NCBI RefSeq assembly: GCF_902706035.1
Contig: NZ_CACSJA010000016.1
Span: 1 to 64,000, forward strand
Reading direction: 5' to 3'
DNA: 64,000 bases
From: Pantoea sp. 18069
GTDB taxonomy: Bacteria > Pseudomonadota > Gammaproteobacteria > Burkholderiales > Burkholderiaceae_C
The notes beneath the pieces were generated by a model, which worked only from the letters and a program-made list of their open reading frames with translations, was not told the origin of the DNA and made no database searches. Position numbers and translations under genes: made by a program. The stretch's first letter is position 1; each line of letters starts with the position of its first letter. Below are positions 49,759-59,355 of this stretch, one piece after another.

Positions 49759-52700
49759 GGCAGGAGGGTTTCCGTCTGGGGCGTGTCGAGCAGCGTGCCG
49801 AGTGCATCGAGCAGCGCCAGCGAAGGCGCAACGACGTGCATGCCCTGCGCCGTGCCGTCGATGCCGCGCACGAAGAAGTAGAGCGCGCCGCCCAGCTGGC
49901 GCGCGGGGTCGTAGGCCTCGCCCAGCCGGCTTTGCAGCAGCCGGTGCAAGGCCAGCAGATAGAGCGCGGCCTGCACGTCGTAGCGGTGGGCGGCCATGGC
50001 TTCGGCAAGCGCGGGGGCGCCATAGGCCGTGCCGTCACGCCCCAGGAAATTGGTCTTGTAGTCGAGCACCCAGTAGCGGCCATCGTGCTCGAACACCAGA
50101 TCGGCAAATCCCATCAGCATGCCGTGCAGCTGGCGCGCGGGCAACGACGGCCGGGGCTGGCCGGGCAGCAGATGCTGCTGGCACAGCGCGTCGATTTCGG
50201 GCGCGGGCAGGCGCGCCGCGGGCAGCCAGAATTCCATTTCGGGCAGCACCTGGTCCAGCCCCGACAGCGGCACGCCCAGCGGCACGAGCGGGTGGTGGAC
50301 CACGGCCTGCAGCCACTGCAGCAGGTCTGCCGCCTGGGCCCCTCGGCCCGCGCGCGCGCTGCGCTGCAGCAGGCGCTGGGCCAGCGGCCCCTGGCCGTCG
50401 GCCTCGAGCGCAAAGTCCTCGCCGGCCAGCCATTCGAGTTCGTCATGCACCCAGTTGCCGACCACCGGGCCTTTCATGAAGCGGTGCCAGACCGCGCCAT
50501 GGGCTGGCGCCGCAGGCGGGACAACGGTTTCGGCGTCCATGGGCCGTTCGTCGTCCGCGGGCTGCAGCAGCGGCACGGGCGAGACCGGCAGCGCAGGCGC
50601 GGCCAGCGCGCGCACCAGCGAGGAAAAGCTGCCTATGCCCCAGCGCCGGTCGAACTGCGCGGCGTAAGGCGGCGCATCGAGCAATTGCGGCAGCGCTTCG
50701 CGCGCCTGCAGCGCGCTGCGTGCGGGCGCGTCCTGCACCGCCTGCCACTGCACGCTGGCCTGGCCCGCGCTGAACGCGGCCAGCAGCGCGCGCCAGTCGT
50801 CGGGCGTGCGTTCCTGCGGGCCGGCCAGCGCATAGCCGGTCGCGCTCCTGTGATTGAGGGTGGTCGCGGCCTTGCTGCGCGCGGCCTGCAGCATGGGCAG
50901 GCCCAGCCACAGCGCATGGCGCGCGCGCGTCAGCGCCACGTAGAGCAGGCGCAGGTCTTCGCGCAGCCGCTCATCGTCGGCCTGGGCGAGTTCGGCATCG
51001 TCGTAGTCCAGGCGCAGCGCACGCCCGCCTTCGGGCAGCGGCAGGCTCACGAAGCGGTCCATGCGCCGGTTGATCTCGCGGAAGCTGCAGGCAAACGGCA
51101 GGAACACCACCGGGTATTCAAGCCCCTTGCTCTTGTGCACCGTGACCACCTTGACCAGGTCGGCGTCGCTCTCCAGCCGCACGATCTGTTCGTCGCTGTG
51201 GCTGCCTTCGCCCGCGCACTGCGTTGCCAGCCAGCGGATCAGCGCATGCTCGCCTTCGAGCTGGGCACTCGCGCTCTGCAGCAGTTCGGCCAGGTGCAGG
51301 TAGTTCGTCAGCCGGCGCTCGCCGCCGGTTTCGGCCAGCCAGCGCGCGGGCAGATCGAACTGGTGCAGCGTCTGGCGCAGCATGGCCAGCACGCCCTGGC
51401 CCTGCCAGACGCCCTGCAGCGCGCGCAGCTGCTCGCAGCGCGCGTCAAAGGCTTCATCGTCGGCCGCGAGCCAGCCCAATTCATCCAGCGACAGGTCAAG
51501 AAGCCGCGTGGCCAGCCCCGCGCGCACGGCGCGCGCATCGCGCGGCGCGGCCACCGCGTGCAGCCAGACCACGAGGTCCTGGGCTTCGCTGCCGGCAAAC
51601 ACCGATTCGTTGTCGGACAGATAGACCGAGGCCACGCCGCGCGCGCCGAGCTCGCGGCGCACGGCGCGCGCTTCGTTGCCGGTGCGCACCAGCACCGCGA
51701 TATCGGCCGGGCGCAACCGGGCCAGCGGCTGTCCGGGCGCGGCAAAGCCGGCTGCGGGGTCGTTGAGCCACTGCACGATCTGCTCGGCGCAGCGCGCCGC
51801 GAAGCCGCGCTGCGCGCGCTTGGCGGTCTGCAGCGGATCGAGCTCGACCTGCAGCTGCAGCGCCGGCACCGGGCCCTGGGCGCTGAGAAACACTTCCTTG
51901 CGGCCCTGGGCCTGGACCGGCACGAAGGGCAAGGGATTGCTTTCGTCACCTGGCGTGCGGAACATGAAAGCGCCCGCGCCGTCGCGCTGCTCGGCCTGGC
52001 CGAACCAGTGGTTGACGGCATCGACCAGCGCCTGGGTCGAGCGGTAGTTCGTGCCCAGCACATAGTGGCGCCCGGCCGTGGCGTCGCGCGCCTGCAGGTA
52101 GCTGTAGATGTCGGCGCCGCGAAAGCCGTAGATCGACTGCTTGGGGTCGCCGATCAGCAGCAACGCCGTCTGCGGGTCATTGGCCGGCGTGCGGTAGATG
52201 CGCTCGAACAGCCGGTATTGCAGCGGCGAGGTATCCTGGAATTCGTCAATCAGCGCGACCGGGTACTGCGCCTGGATGCGCGCGCACAGCGCCGCGCCGT
52301 TGTCGCCCGCCAGCGCGCGGTCCAGCCGCTGCAGCAGATCGGCAAAGCCGAACGTGCCCTGCTGGCGCTTGAGCTGGGCGAGGCGCTGGAGCACGCGCGC
52401 CGCGGCATGCAGGCGCAGCCGGCTGCCCAATGCGGGCAGCCGCGCCAGGTCGGCAAGCAACTGCTGCAATGCCGCAAAGCCTGGCGGCACGGCCAGCGCG
52501 GGCGCGCCCTTTTTACGCGCTTCGAGTAGCCCGTTGGGGCTGAGGCGATGGCGCGCGGAATCGGTCAAGGTCAACTCGACTTCGAGCGGCTTGTCGGCCC
52601 AGTCGATCACGCTTTGCAGCCAGCCCGTGTAATGGCGCGGCGCAAGCTTGCGTCCGTCCCACTGCGCGCCCGACTGGACCACTTGCGCGTCAAGCCAGTC

Positions 52701-53441
52701 GCGCAGCGCCTGCGCCTGCGCGCCCCAGCCCTGGGCGAGTGCAGTCAGCGCAGTGGCGCGTTCGGCCTGCGCGGCCTGCACGGCGTCGGCCAGGCTGCCA
52801 ACGCCCGCGGCGGAGTCCACGGCCTGGTCGAGCAGGCCGCGCATGTCCTGCGCCAGCGCATCGAGCCCGCTCCAGACACCCAGCACGGTTTCCAGCAGCT
52901 CGCCGCCCAGCGGGTAGCACTGCTGGCGCCAGTAGTCCTGCACGGCTTCGCGGCGCAGTTGTTCCTCGTCGGCCGCGAGCTCCTCGTCGAACAGATTGCC
53001 GCTGTCGAACGCATGCTCGCGCAGCATGCGCTGGCACCAGGCGTCTATGGTGAACACCGCCGCGTCGTCCATGGCTTCGGCGGCCATGGCCAGCCGCCAG
53101 GCGGCTGCAGTGCGCTCCGTCCCGTCAGGGTAGTCGGCCAGCAGGCCTTGGAGCAGCGTATCGTGCTCTGCGGGCTGGCGTTCGCCGCGAAAGCATTGCA
53201 CGGCTTCGGTCAGGCGCGCGCGTATGCGGTCCGACAGCTCGCGCGTCGCGGCGCGCGTGAAGGTCATGACCAGGATTTCGGAGGGCACCAGCGCGCGCGG
53301 GTGGGCGTTCTCGCCGCCATGGCCCAGCACCAGCCGCAGGTAGAGCGCGGCAATGGTCCAGGTCTTGCCCGTGCCCGCGCTGGCTTCGATCAGGCGACTT
53401 CCCCACAGCGGGAAGTCATGTGCATTCAATACATGGCTCAT
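49755..53441 (-). CDS. recB: Exodeoxyribonuclease V beta subunit RecB
   Basis: RecB combines a 3'-5' helicase with the only nuclease domain of RecBCD and loads RecA after Chi. The 1228-residue product has Walker A RLIEASAGTGKTWTIAALYL (Lys26), LIDEFQDTSPLQYRLFERIY, LLIGDPKQSIYGFRGADI and VVTVHKSKGLEYPVVFLPF, then a C-terminal nuclease domain with GFADLVFEHDGRYWVLDYKT (Asp1127 and Lys1129), matching the catalytic DYKTN of the E. coli enzyme. All motifs are intact. ATGA overlaps link it to recC before and recD after. Confidence 0.97.
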   Translation of the reverse strand: MSHVLNAHDFPLWGSRLIEASAGTGKTWTIAALYLRLVLGHGGENAHPRALVPSEILVMTFTRAATRELSDRIRARLTEAVQCFRGERQPAEHDTLLQGLLADYPDGTERTAAAWRLAMAAEAMDDAAVFTIDAWCQRMLREHAFDSGNLFDEELAADEEQLRREAVQDYWRQQCYPLGGELLETVLGVWSGLDALAQDMRGLLDQAVDSAAGVGSLADAVQAAQAERATALTALAQGWGAQAQALRDWLDAQVVQSGAQWDGRKLAPRHYTGWLQSVIDWADKPLEVELTLTDSARHRLSPNGLLEARKKGAPALAVPPGFAALQQLLADLARLPALGSRLRLHAAARVLQRLAQLKRQQGTFGFADLLQRLDRALAGDNGAALCARIQAQYPVALIDEFQDTSPLQYRLFERIYRTPANDPQTALLLIGDPKQSIYGFRGADIYSYLQARDATAGRHYVLGTNYRSTQALVDAVNHWFGQAEQRDGAGAFMFRTPGDESNPLPFVPVQAQGRKEVFLSAQGPVPALQLQVELDPLQTAKRAQRGFAARCAEQIVQWLNDPAAGFAAPGQPLARLRPADIAVLVRTGNEARAVRRELGARGVASVYLSDNESVFAGSEAQDLVVWLHAVAAPRDARAVRAGLATRLLDLSLDELGWLAADDEAFDARCEQLRALQGVWQGQGVLAMLRQTLHQFDLPARWLAETGGERRLTNYLHLAELLQSASAQLEGEHALIRWLATQCAGEGSHSDEQIVRLESDADLVKVVTVHKSKGLEYPVVFLPFACSFREINRRMDRFVSLPLPEGGRALRLDYDDAELAQADDERLREDLRLLYVALTRARHALWLGLPMLQAARSKAATTLNHRSATGYALAGPQERTPDDWRALLAAFSAGQASVQWQAVQDAPARSALQAREALPQLLDAPPYAAQFDRRWGIGSFSSLVRALAAPALPVSPVPLLQPADDERPMDAETVVPPAAPAHGAVWHRFMKGPVVGNWVHDELEWLAGEDFALEADGQGPLAQRLLQRSARAGRGAQAADLLQWLQAVVHHPLVPLGVPLSGLDQVLPEMEFWLPAARLPAPEIDALCQQHLLPGQPRPSLPARQLHGMLMGFADLVFEHDGRYWVLDYKTNFLGRDGTAYGAPALAEAMAAHRYDVQAALYLLALHRLLQSRLGEAYDPARQLGGALYFFVRGIDGTAQGMHVVAPSLALLDALGTLLDTPQTETLLP

Positions 53442-56400
53442 GCCAGCTCCTGCGGCAACAGATAGATTACCGGCGCCAGGGTCCCCGGCTCCAGCACCTG
53501 CACCTGATCGGCGAGCCAGGCGAGCAGCGGTGCGTGCACGGCTTCGGCCAGCGGCGCGAAACGGCCGTCGTCGACCAGTGCGTCGAAATCGGGAAACAGC
53601 CGCGCCCAGCAGGCGTCGTCGGCCTCACCAGCCTGGGCAAAGCCATCGCCTTCGTAGGCGGTCTCGGCGCGCGCGAGGTCGTCGCCCGCAGCGGCGGCAG
53701 TAGCCGCGGCGGCCAGCGCGGTCTTGAGCGGCAGCGGCAAGGGGCTGTCCTGGCCCGCCTGCCAGACCTGCAGCAGCGTCTGCAACTGCGCCATCGCTTC
53801 ACCCGTCGGCATGGGCCGCAGCGCCAGCGTGGCATCGCGCCCCACGACAATGCCCTGGACCTGCACGCCGCAGGCCGCGGCCACCAGGCTGCGCAGATAG
53901 GGCAGCAGCACCGAAGCCGGCCGCACTTCGCCGCGCGTGCCCAGCAGCGCGCGCGCCTGCAGCACGATCCAGGCGGGCACGGCTTCGCCATCGCGGTCGG
54001 GCACGCGCAGGTCGTCGAGCCAGTCCTCGAACACCAGGCCGTCCTGGGCGAAATGCAAACGCTGGCGCTGTACCGGCCGGTCGAACCGATTGCGGTGGGC
54101 CAGCCACGACTGCAGCGACGGCAGCACGGCCGCCTGCAGTTCGGCGCGCTTGCGCGTGCCCAAGCCGGCCAGCGGCAAGGTGCCCGCGCGCTCTATGCGC
54201 GCCAGATGGCCGGCGACGCGCTGCTCGAGCGCGATGCCCGTGGCCGGCGCAGCTTCGATATCGGCCACAACCTGGGTCTGCAGCTGCTCGATCACGCTGT
54301 AGCCGGCCAGGCCCTGCAGGCCAAAGGCCTCTTCGTCAAAGCTCAGCTCCGCGTCCTTTTCAAAGCGCACATTGAGCCGGTGGCGGAAAAACGCCTGCGC
54401 CGGGTGGCGCACAAAGCCATGCAGCTGGGCGAGCGTCAGCGGCACCTCGATATCGGGAACAAACGGCGCGAGCGCAGGCACGGCCGCGGCCGGGTCGTCC
54501 TCGCGCAGCAGATGCGCGGCGCGCCACTCGCGCGCATAGGTGCGCAGCGTGGAATCGGGCGAGAAATAGCGGCGGCTGAACGGCTGCAGCGGGTGGTGGA
54601 AGGTGCGCTGCGCGAGCAGATCGCCGCCCTCCCCCACCCAGCCCGCGGCCAGGTAGTCGCGCAGTTGCGAGACCAGCACCGAAGGCGGCTGCTCGCTGTT
54701 GTCGCGCACGCTGCGCCCGGCCCAGCTGATGTAGAGCATGCGCCGCGCCGACAGCAGCGCTTCGAGCATCAGTTGGCGGTCATCGTCGCGGCGCGCGCGG
54801 TCGCCGGGGCGCAACTGGCCCGGCAAGGCCATCAGATCGAAATCGCTGCGCATTGCGCGGCGCGGGTAGTCGCCGTCGTTCATTCCCAGCAGGCACACGA
54901 CTTCGAACGGAATCGCGCGCATGGGCATCAGCGTGCAGAACGTCACGCCGCCGGCGCGAAAACGGCTGTCGACCGAGGGCTGCTGCACGATGTCCAGCCA
55001 GGCCTGCTGGGCGACGACCAGCTCGACCGGGTCATCGAAGCCGCCGAGCTCGCAGGCCTCGAGCCAGCATGAGAGCGCGTTGTCGAGCGCGGACAGCAAA
55101 GCGCGGTCGCTGTCGGTCTGCGGCGCGAAGAAATCGGCAAGCAGCTGGCGAAAGCGCTGCGCCCAGCCCGCGGGGTCGGCGGCTTCACCGGCCAGCGACC
55201 ACCAGGCCAGCAGGCGTTCGAGCAGCGTCGCGAGCTGTCCCGCGAGCTCGGCGCCCAGGCCGCCGACTTCTGCATAGGGCTCGATCTGCGCCAGGCCCGT
55301 GGCGTCATCGGCGTCGAACGCACCGCTGCCGCTGGCAAAGCCCAGCAGCATGCGGTGCAGGCCGAACCAGGCGCTGTTCTGCTCGCCGCAGGCCGCAAGC
55401 CCGAGCGCGCCGCGCTGCTCGGCATTGAGCCCCCAGCGAATGCCCGCGCCCGCCATCCAGGCGCTGAGCTGGGGCAGGTCTTCGGCCTTGAGGCCGAAGC
55501 GCTCGGCGACTGCGGGCACGTCGAGCAGGTCGCGCAGTTCGCTCAGGCGGCAGCGCTGCTGGGGCAGGCGCAGCAGCCACTGCAGCGCCGCGACCAGCGG
55601 GTTGTTGTCGCTGGCGCTCAGGTCGGCAATGTCGAACGGAATATGCCGCGCGTCATGCCGGCCGTACTGGCCGAACACCGCGCGAATCGACGCCGCCACG
55701 CCTTCGATGGCCGGCACCATCACCACCACATCGCGCGGCTGCAGTGCCTGGCCGCCGGGCGCAGCGGGTTCGGCGAGCAGCGCCAGCAGTTGGTCGTGCA
55801 GCACTTCCAGCTCGCGCACCATGCTGTGCGCGCTGTGAAAGACGATGGAGCGGTCGGCGCGCGCCACGGCGCCATGCGCGTGCTCGGTCAGCGGCACCAT
55901 GTCGCGAATGGCCTGCTGCACCTGGGCCAGCAGCGGCGCCTCGGGGTCCACGTCCTCGTCGAAGATGTCGATGCGCGGCAGCTCGGCCGCAGCGCCTTCT
56001 GGCAAGACGGTCTCGAACGCATCGAGCTGGCGCACATAGTCGCGCGCCTGCCGGCCCCAGGACGACAGCAGCGGGTGTGCGTGGGCATGCATCATTTCCA
56101 GCGGCAGCTGGGCCAGGTCGCGCCCGTTCTTGAGCGGCTGGCGTCGGCGCTGCATGCGCAGCAGCTCGCGCCCGTCGATCGCATCGGCCCAGTGAAAACG
56201 GCAGGGGTTGGGCACGGCCAGCAGGATCTGGCTGTGGCGCGACATCGCGGCCAGCGTCTGCAGCATGGACAGCGGCAGATGGCTCATGCCGAACAGCACC
56301 ACGCGCCGCGCGAGCGGCCGGGCCAGCGGCGCGCCGCTCTCCAGCGTCGCAATCACCTGGCGGTGCAACTGGGGCCGCGTGCTCGCGCGTTCGCCTTCAT

Positions 56401-57025
56401 CGAGTTCGGCCAAGACGCAGCGCCACAGCTTCGGTTGCCACAGCTGGTCTTCGGGCACGGCCAGCGTGGGCCGCCCGGGCGTGGCCAGCACATCGCGGCC
56501 CGCGGCCCAGTCGTCGAGCCAGTCGGCGCGGTAGATCTGGTATTGGTCAAAAAGGTCGGCCAACCGTTCGGAGAGTTGCAAAAGTCTTTCCGCATCTCCG
56601 GGCGCAAGAAAGCCAGCAATCGCCTCATAACCGCCCTGCGCAGCGCATTCGGGCAGCTGGCGCATCAGCCGCCAGGTCAGCGCGGTCTTGTCCAGCGGCG
56701 ACTGGCGCGGCACGGCCGCCGCGCCCAGCACCTGGCGGTAGCTGCGCCACAGGAAACGCGCGGGCAGCTCGACGCGCGCCGCGGCGCACACGCCCAGCGA
56801 TTGCGCCATGCCCATCTTGAACCACTCGGCCATGCCGTTGCTCTGCACCAGCACCACTTCCTGCTCCAGGGGCGCCAGCGGGTGCGCGCGCAGCCACGAG
56901 AACACGGTCTCGGCCAGGGTTTCGGTGCGGTTGCCGTGCAGGGCAATGAGCCCGGGCTGCAATGTCGATGCCAACGTCTTTTTCCTTGGAAGGGGGGCGT
57001 CAGCAGACGGCTGCGCCAAGGGCAC
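53438..57025 (-). CDS. recC: Exodeoxyribonuclease V gamma subunit RecC
   Basis: RecC holds the RecBCD complex together, splits the strands and recognises Chi. The 1195-residue product begins with the family block GLIALHGNRTETLAETVFSW and EVVLVQSNGMAEWFKMGMAQ, and has FEVVCLLGMNDGDYPRRAMR in the second half. Helicase-like folds lack catalytic motifs, as expected. The start is not ATG: GTG at 57025 is the outermost choice, and TTG at 56974 is preceded by a good AAGGA site and may be the real one. First gene of the operon, divergent from the LysR gene. Confidence 0.94.
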   Translation of the reverse strand: MPLAQPSADAPLPRKKTLASTLQPGLIALHGNRTETLAETVFSWLRAHPLAPLEQEVVLVQSNGMAEWFKMGMAQSLGVCAAARVELPARFLWRSYRQVLGAAAVPRQSPLDKTALTWRLMRQLPECAAQGGYEAIAGFLAPGDAERLLQLSERLADLFDQYQIYRADWLDDWAAGRDVLATPGRPTLAVPEDQLWQPKLWRCVLAELDEGERASTRPQLHRQVIATLESGAPLARPLARRVVLFGMSHLPLSMLQTLAAMSRHSQILLAVPNPCRFHWADAIDGRELLRMQRRRQPLKNGRDLAQLPLEMMHAHAHPLLSSWGRQARDYVRQLDAFETVLPEGAAAELPRIDIFDEDVDPEAPLLAQVQQAIRDMVPLTEHAHGAVARADRSIVFHSAHSMVRELEVLHDQLLALLAEPAAPGGQALQPRDVVVMVPAIEGVAASIRAVFGQYGRHDARHIPFDIADLSASDNNPLVAALQWLLRLPQQRCRLSELRDLLDVPAVAERFGLKAEDLPQLSAWMAGAGIRWGLNAEQRGALGLAACGEQNSAWFGLHRMLLGFASGSGAFDADDATGLAQIEPYAEVGGLGAELAGQLATLLERLLAWWSLAGEAADPAGWAQRFRQLLADFFAPQTDSDRALLSALDNALSCWLEACELGGFDDPVELVVAQQAWLDIVQQPSVDSRFRAGGVTFCTLMPMRAIPFEVVCLLGMNDGDYPRRAMRSDFDLMALPGQLRPGDRARRDDDRQLMLEALLSARRMLYISWAGRSVRDNSEQPPSVLVSQLRDYLAAGWVGEGGDLLAQRTFHHPLQPFSRRYFSPDSTLRTYAREWRAAHLLREDDPAAAVPALAPFVPDIEVPLTLAQLHGFVRHPAQAFFRHRLNVRFEKDAELSFDEEAFGLQGLAGYSVIEQLQTQVVADIEAAPATGIALEQRVAGHLARIERAGTLPLAGLGTRKRAELQAAVLPSLQSWLAHRNRFDRPVQRQRLHFAQDGLVFEDWLDDLRVPDRDGEAVPAWIVLQARALLGTRGEVRPASVLLPYLRSLVAAACGVQVQGIVVGRDATLALRPMPTGEAMAQLQTLLQVWQAGQDSPLPLPLKTALAAAATAAAAGDDLARAETAYEGDGFAQAGEADDACWARLFPDFDALVDDGRFAPLAEAVHAPLLAWLADQVQVLEPGTLAPVIYLLPQELA

Positions 57026-57221
57026 AGCTTAACGCGGCGCGGGGCCTTGTTCAGGCCATGGAGAAAGTCCTTGAAGCGTGAGACTGCAAGGGCCTGCGCG
57101 GCCCGGGCGCGAGGACTCCATCGACACACCCGTTGAACCCGAGGCGGCCCGTGCTCCCCTGGGCCGCAGAAAAACAAATTGGCACGCCGTTTGGCATGTA
57201 AGTTGCCTATGGATTGCAGGT

Positions 57222-58178
57222 ATGCACTCTTCCACGCCGCCGCCCCGCTATTCCCTTCGCCAGCTGCGGTACTTCGTTGTCACCGCCGAGGCGCTGTCCT
57301 TCACCGCGGCATCCAAGCAGCTGCACATCTCGCAGCCTGCCATTTCGTCGACCCTGGCGGATCTGGAGGACTCGTTCGGGGTTCAGCTGTTCATCCGGCA
57401 CCATGCCAGCGGCCTTTCACTGACGCAGTCCGGCAAGGACATGCTGGCGCTGGCGCGCAATCTGCTGAAAAGCGCGGATGAGCTGCAGACCGCCGCCAGC
57501 GACCTGGATGGAGGCATGCGCGGCCAGATCTACCTGGGGTGCCTGATCACGCTGGCGCCATCGCTCCTGCCCCAGCTCATCAGCCGCTTCATGGCGCAGC
57601 ACAGGAGCATGCGTTTCGACACCTGCGAAACCGACCAGCAGGACCTGCTGGCACGGCTGCAGGATGGTCGCGTGGATATCGGATTGACCTACAACCTCGA
57701 TCTTCCACCAGACATCCTGTTCACGCCTCTGGTCGATCTGCCCCCCTACATCATCTTGCCCAAGCAGCACCGTCTTGCGGGCGCGGGCGCGGTGTCGCTG
57801 AGCAGCCTGCTGGACGAGCCCTACGTGATGCTGGACCTGCCGCACAGCCGGGAGTATTTCGCGTCCCTGTTCGATGTCTTTGGCCGCCAGCCGGAAGCCG
57901 CCTTTCGTTCTTCACAGCCTGAAGTGATACGCGGCATGGTCGCCAATGGCCTGGGCTACAGCATGCTGAATTTCCCGCTGCGCTCGACATGCACCGTGGA
58001 TGGCAAGGAATTCGCGATCTGCGAGGTGCAGGAAAAAGCCCAGGCCATGACGCTGGGAATCGCCCGGCTGCGCTCGATGCGCCAGCGCAAGGCCGTGCAT
58101 CTTTTTGAACAGTTCTGCACCGAAGTGCTCTCGGAAAACACCAAGCTGGTGCAGCCGCTGCACCAAGAAGACGTATAG
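57222..58178 (+). CDS. LysR-type transcriptional regulator
   Basis: The 318-residue protein has an N-terminal winged HTH (YSLRQLRYFVVTAEALSFTA, SKQLHISQPAISSTLADLED) and a C-terminal substrate-binding domain (GQIYLGCLITLAPSLLPQLI). The ATG at 57222 is chosen because the HTH starts about 10 residues later; upstream in-frame codons give a non-family extension. It points in the same direction as the receptor-oxygenase operon that begins 165 bases downstream and is most likely its activator, with a palindromic site in between. The effector is unknown; related LysR proteins sense aromatic or organic acids. Confidence 0.9.
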   Translation: MHSSTPPPRYSLRQLRYFVVTAEALSFTAASKQLHISQPAISSTLADLEDSFGVQLFIRHHASGLSLTQSGKDMLALARNLLKSADELQTAASDLDGGMRGQIYLGCLITLAPSLLPQLISRFMAQHRSMRFDTCETDQQDLLARLQDGRVDIGLTYNLDLPPDILFTPLVDLPPYIILPKQHRLAGAGAVSLSSLLDEPYVMLDLPHSREYFASLFDVFGRQPEAAFRSSQPEVIRGMVANGLGYSMLNFPLRSTCTVDGKEFAICEVQEKAQAMTLGIARLRSMRQRKAVHLFEQFCTEVLSENTKLVQPLHQEDV

Positions 58179-58186
58179 AAAAAAGC

Positions 58187-58205
58187 TTTGCGTTGCATAC
58201 GCAAA
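58187..58205 (+). promoter_or_regulatory. Perfect 19-base palindrome, likely LysR operator
   Basis: TTTGCGT-TGCAT-ACGCAAA (7-base arms, 5-base centre) lies 9 bases after the LysR stop. It is the most symmetric short site in the window and sits just upstream of the promoter candidate of the receptor-oxygenase operon, the position expected for activation by a LysR protein. Confidence 0.55.
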
Positions 58206-58211
58206 CACTTC

Positions 58212-58240
58212 TTTTTCATATGCAGCGCCGTCACTAAATT
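58212..58240 (+). promoter_or_regulatory. Candidate promoter of the receptor-oxygenase operon
   Basis: A weak -35 TTTTTC (58212-58217), a 17-base spacer and a -10 TAAATT (58235-58240) lie immediately after the palindrome. A poor -35 next to an upstream operator is typical of LysR-activated promoters. The start would be near 58247, giving a leader of about 97 bases. Confidence 0.4.
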
Positions 58241-58343
58241 AACCCCCATGCACAAGATTTTCTGCAGCTTCACGGCCAGTGAATCCACGCATGTTCGCAA
58301 CCCATCCGGTTGCGTTTTCAACCAACCTAGGCAGATCCAAGCT

Positions 58344-59342
58344 ATGACCTTCGCCCTTAACCGTCGCCAGTTGCTGGGTGCCGCCGCCGCGGCTGCCGCG
58401 TCGTCCCTGGCCCCCGTCCATGCCGCCCAGTGGCCTAACCGCCCCGTTCGTATCGTCGTGGCCTTCGCTCCCGGAGGTCCGGTGGACCTGCTGGCGCGGC
58501 GCATAGCAACCGAGCTGTCGACCGTGTTCGGTCAGTCCTTCACGGTGGAAAACTATGCGGGCGCAGGCGGTCGCATCGGCACGCGCATGGTGTCCCAGGC
58601 CAAGGGCGATGGCTACACGCTGCTGGCCACCAGCTCGGCGAACCACGGCAGCGGCCCGGCGCTCTACCCGCAAAAGGAGCTGGGCTTCGATGCCGTCAAC
58701 GGCTTCACGCATATCGGACTGATTGGCCGCGGTGCGATGGCCTTGATCGTGCGCGCCGACTCCCCGTGGCGTTCGCTGCAGGACATGGTCCGCGACACCA
58801 AGGCCAGCGGCCAATCGGTGCATTACGGCTCCGCGGGCATAGGCTCGCTGAGCCATCTGGCGGGCGAGCTCACCGCCCAGACACTGGACATCCCGCTGGA
58901 GCATGTGGCGTATCGCGGCTCGGCGCTGGCACAGATCGACCTGCTGGCGGGACAGGTGCCGCTGCTATGCGACACCCTGCTGCCGCCTCACCTTCCCCTG
59001 GTGCGCAGCGGCGCGCTGCGCGTGCTGGCGGTGTACACGCCGCAGCGCCTGCCGCTGCTTCCCGACGCACCCTGCATCGCCGAACTGGGCTGGCCCCAAC
59101 TCGCGGCCAGTTCCTGGTTCGGTCTGTGCGGCAGCCCGGGCATGCCGAAAGACATCACCGACCGGATCAATGTCGCCCTGCGCGAGATGCTTGGGCGCAG
59201 CAAGATGAACAAGGAAATGATCGAGCTCGGCATCACGCCCGAAACCGCATTGAATGCGCGCGCCTACGCAGATTTCGTGGAATCGGAAGTGCGACGCTGG
59301 ACGGAAGTGGTGCGCGTCGGCCGCATCCAAGTGAGTGCCTGA
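58344..59342 (+). CDS. Tripartite tricarboxylate transporter receptor (Bug family)
   Basis: The 332-residue periplasmic binding protein starts MTFALNRRQLLGAAAAAAAS, a signal peptide with a twin-arginine-like NRRQLLG, cleaved near VHA. Family blocks follow: NRPVRIVVAFAPGGPVDLLA, VENYAGAGGRIGTRMVSQAK and VAYRGSALAQIDLLAGQVPL. A further in-frame ATG at 58248 would add 32 residues before the signal peptide and is less likely. It is the first structural gene of the operon that runs to 63662 and suggests uptake or sensing of the operon's substrate. Membrane subunits are not nearby. Confidence 0.9.
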   Translation: MTFALNRRQLLGAAAAAAASSLAPVHAAQWPNRPVRIVVAFAPGGPVDLLARRIATELSTVFGQSFTVENYAGAGGRIGTRMVSQAKGDGYTLLATSSANHGSGPALYPQKELGFDAVNGFTHIGLIGRGAMALIVRADSPWRSLQDMVRDTKASGQSVHYGSAGIGSLSHLAGELTAQTLDIPLEHVAYRGSALAQIDLLAGQVPLLCDTLLPPHLPLVRSGALRVLAVYTPQRLPLLPDAPCIAELGWPQLAASSWFGLCGSPGMPKDITDRINVALREMLGRSKMNKEMIELGITPETALNARAYADFVESEVRRWTEVVRVGRIQVSA

Positions 59343-59355
59343 AGCCTGACGATCC

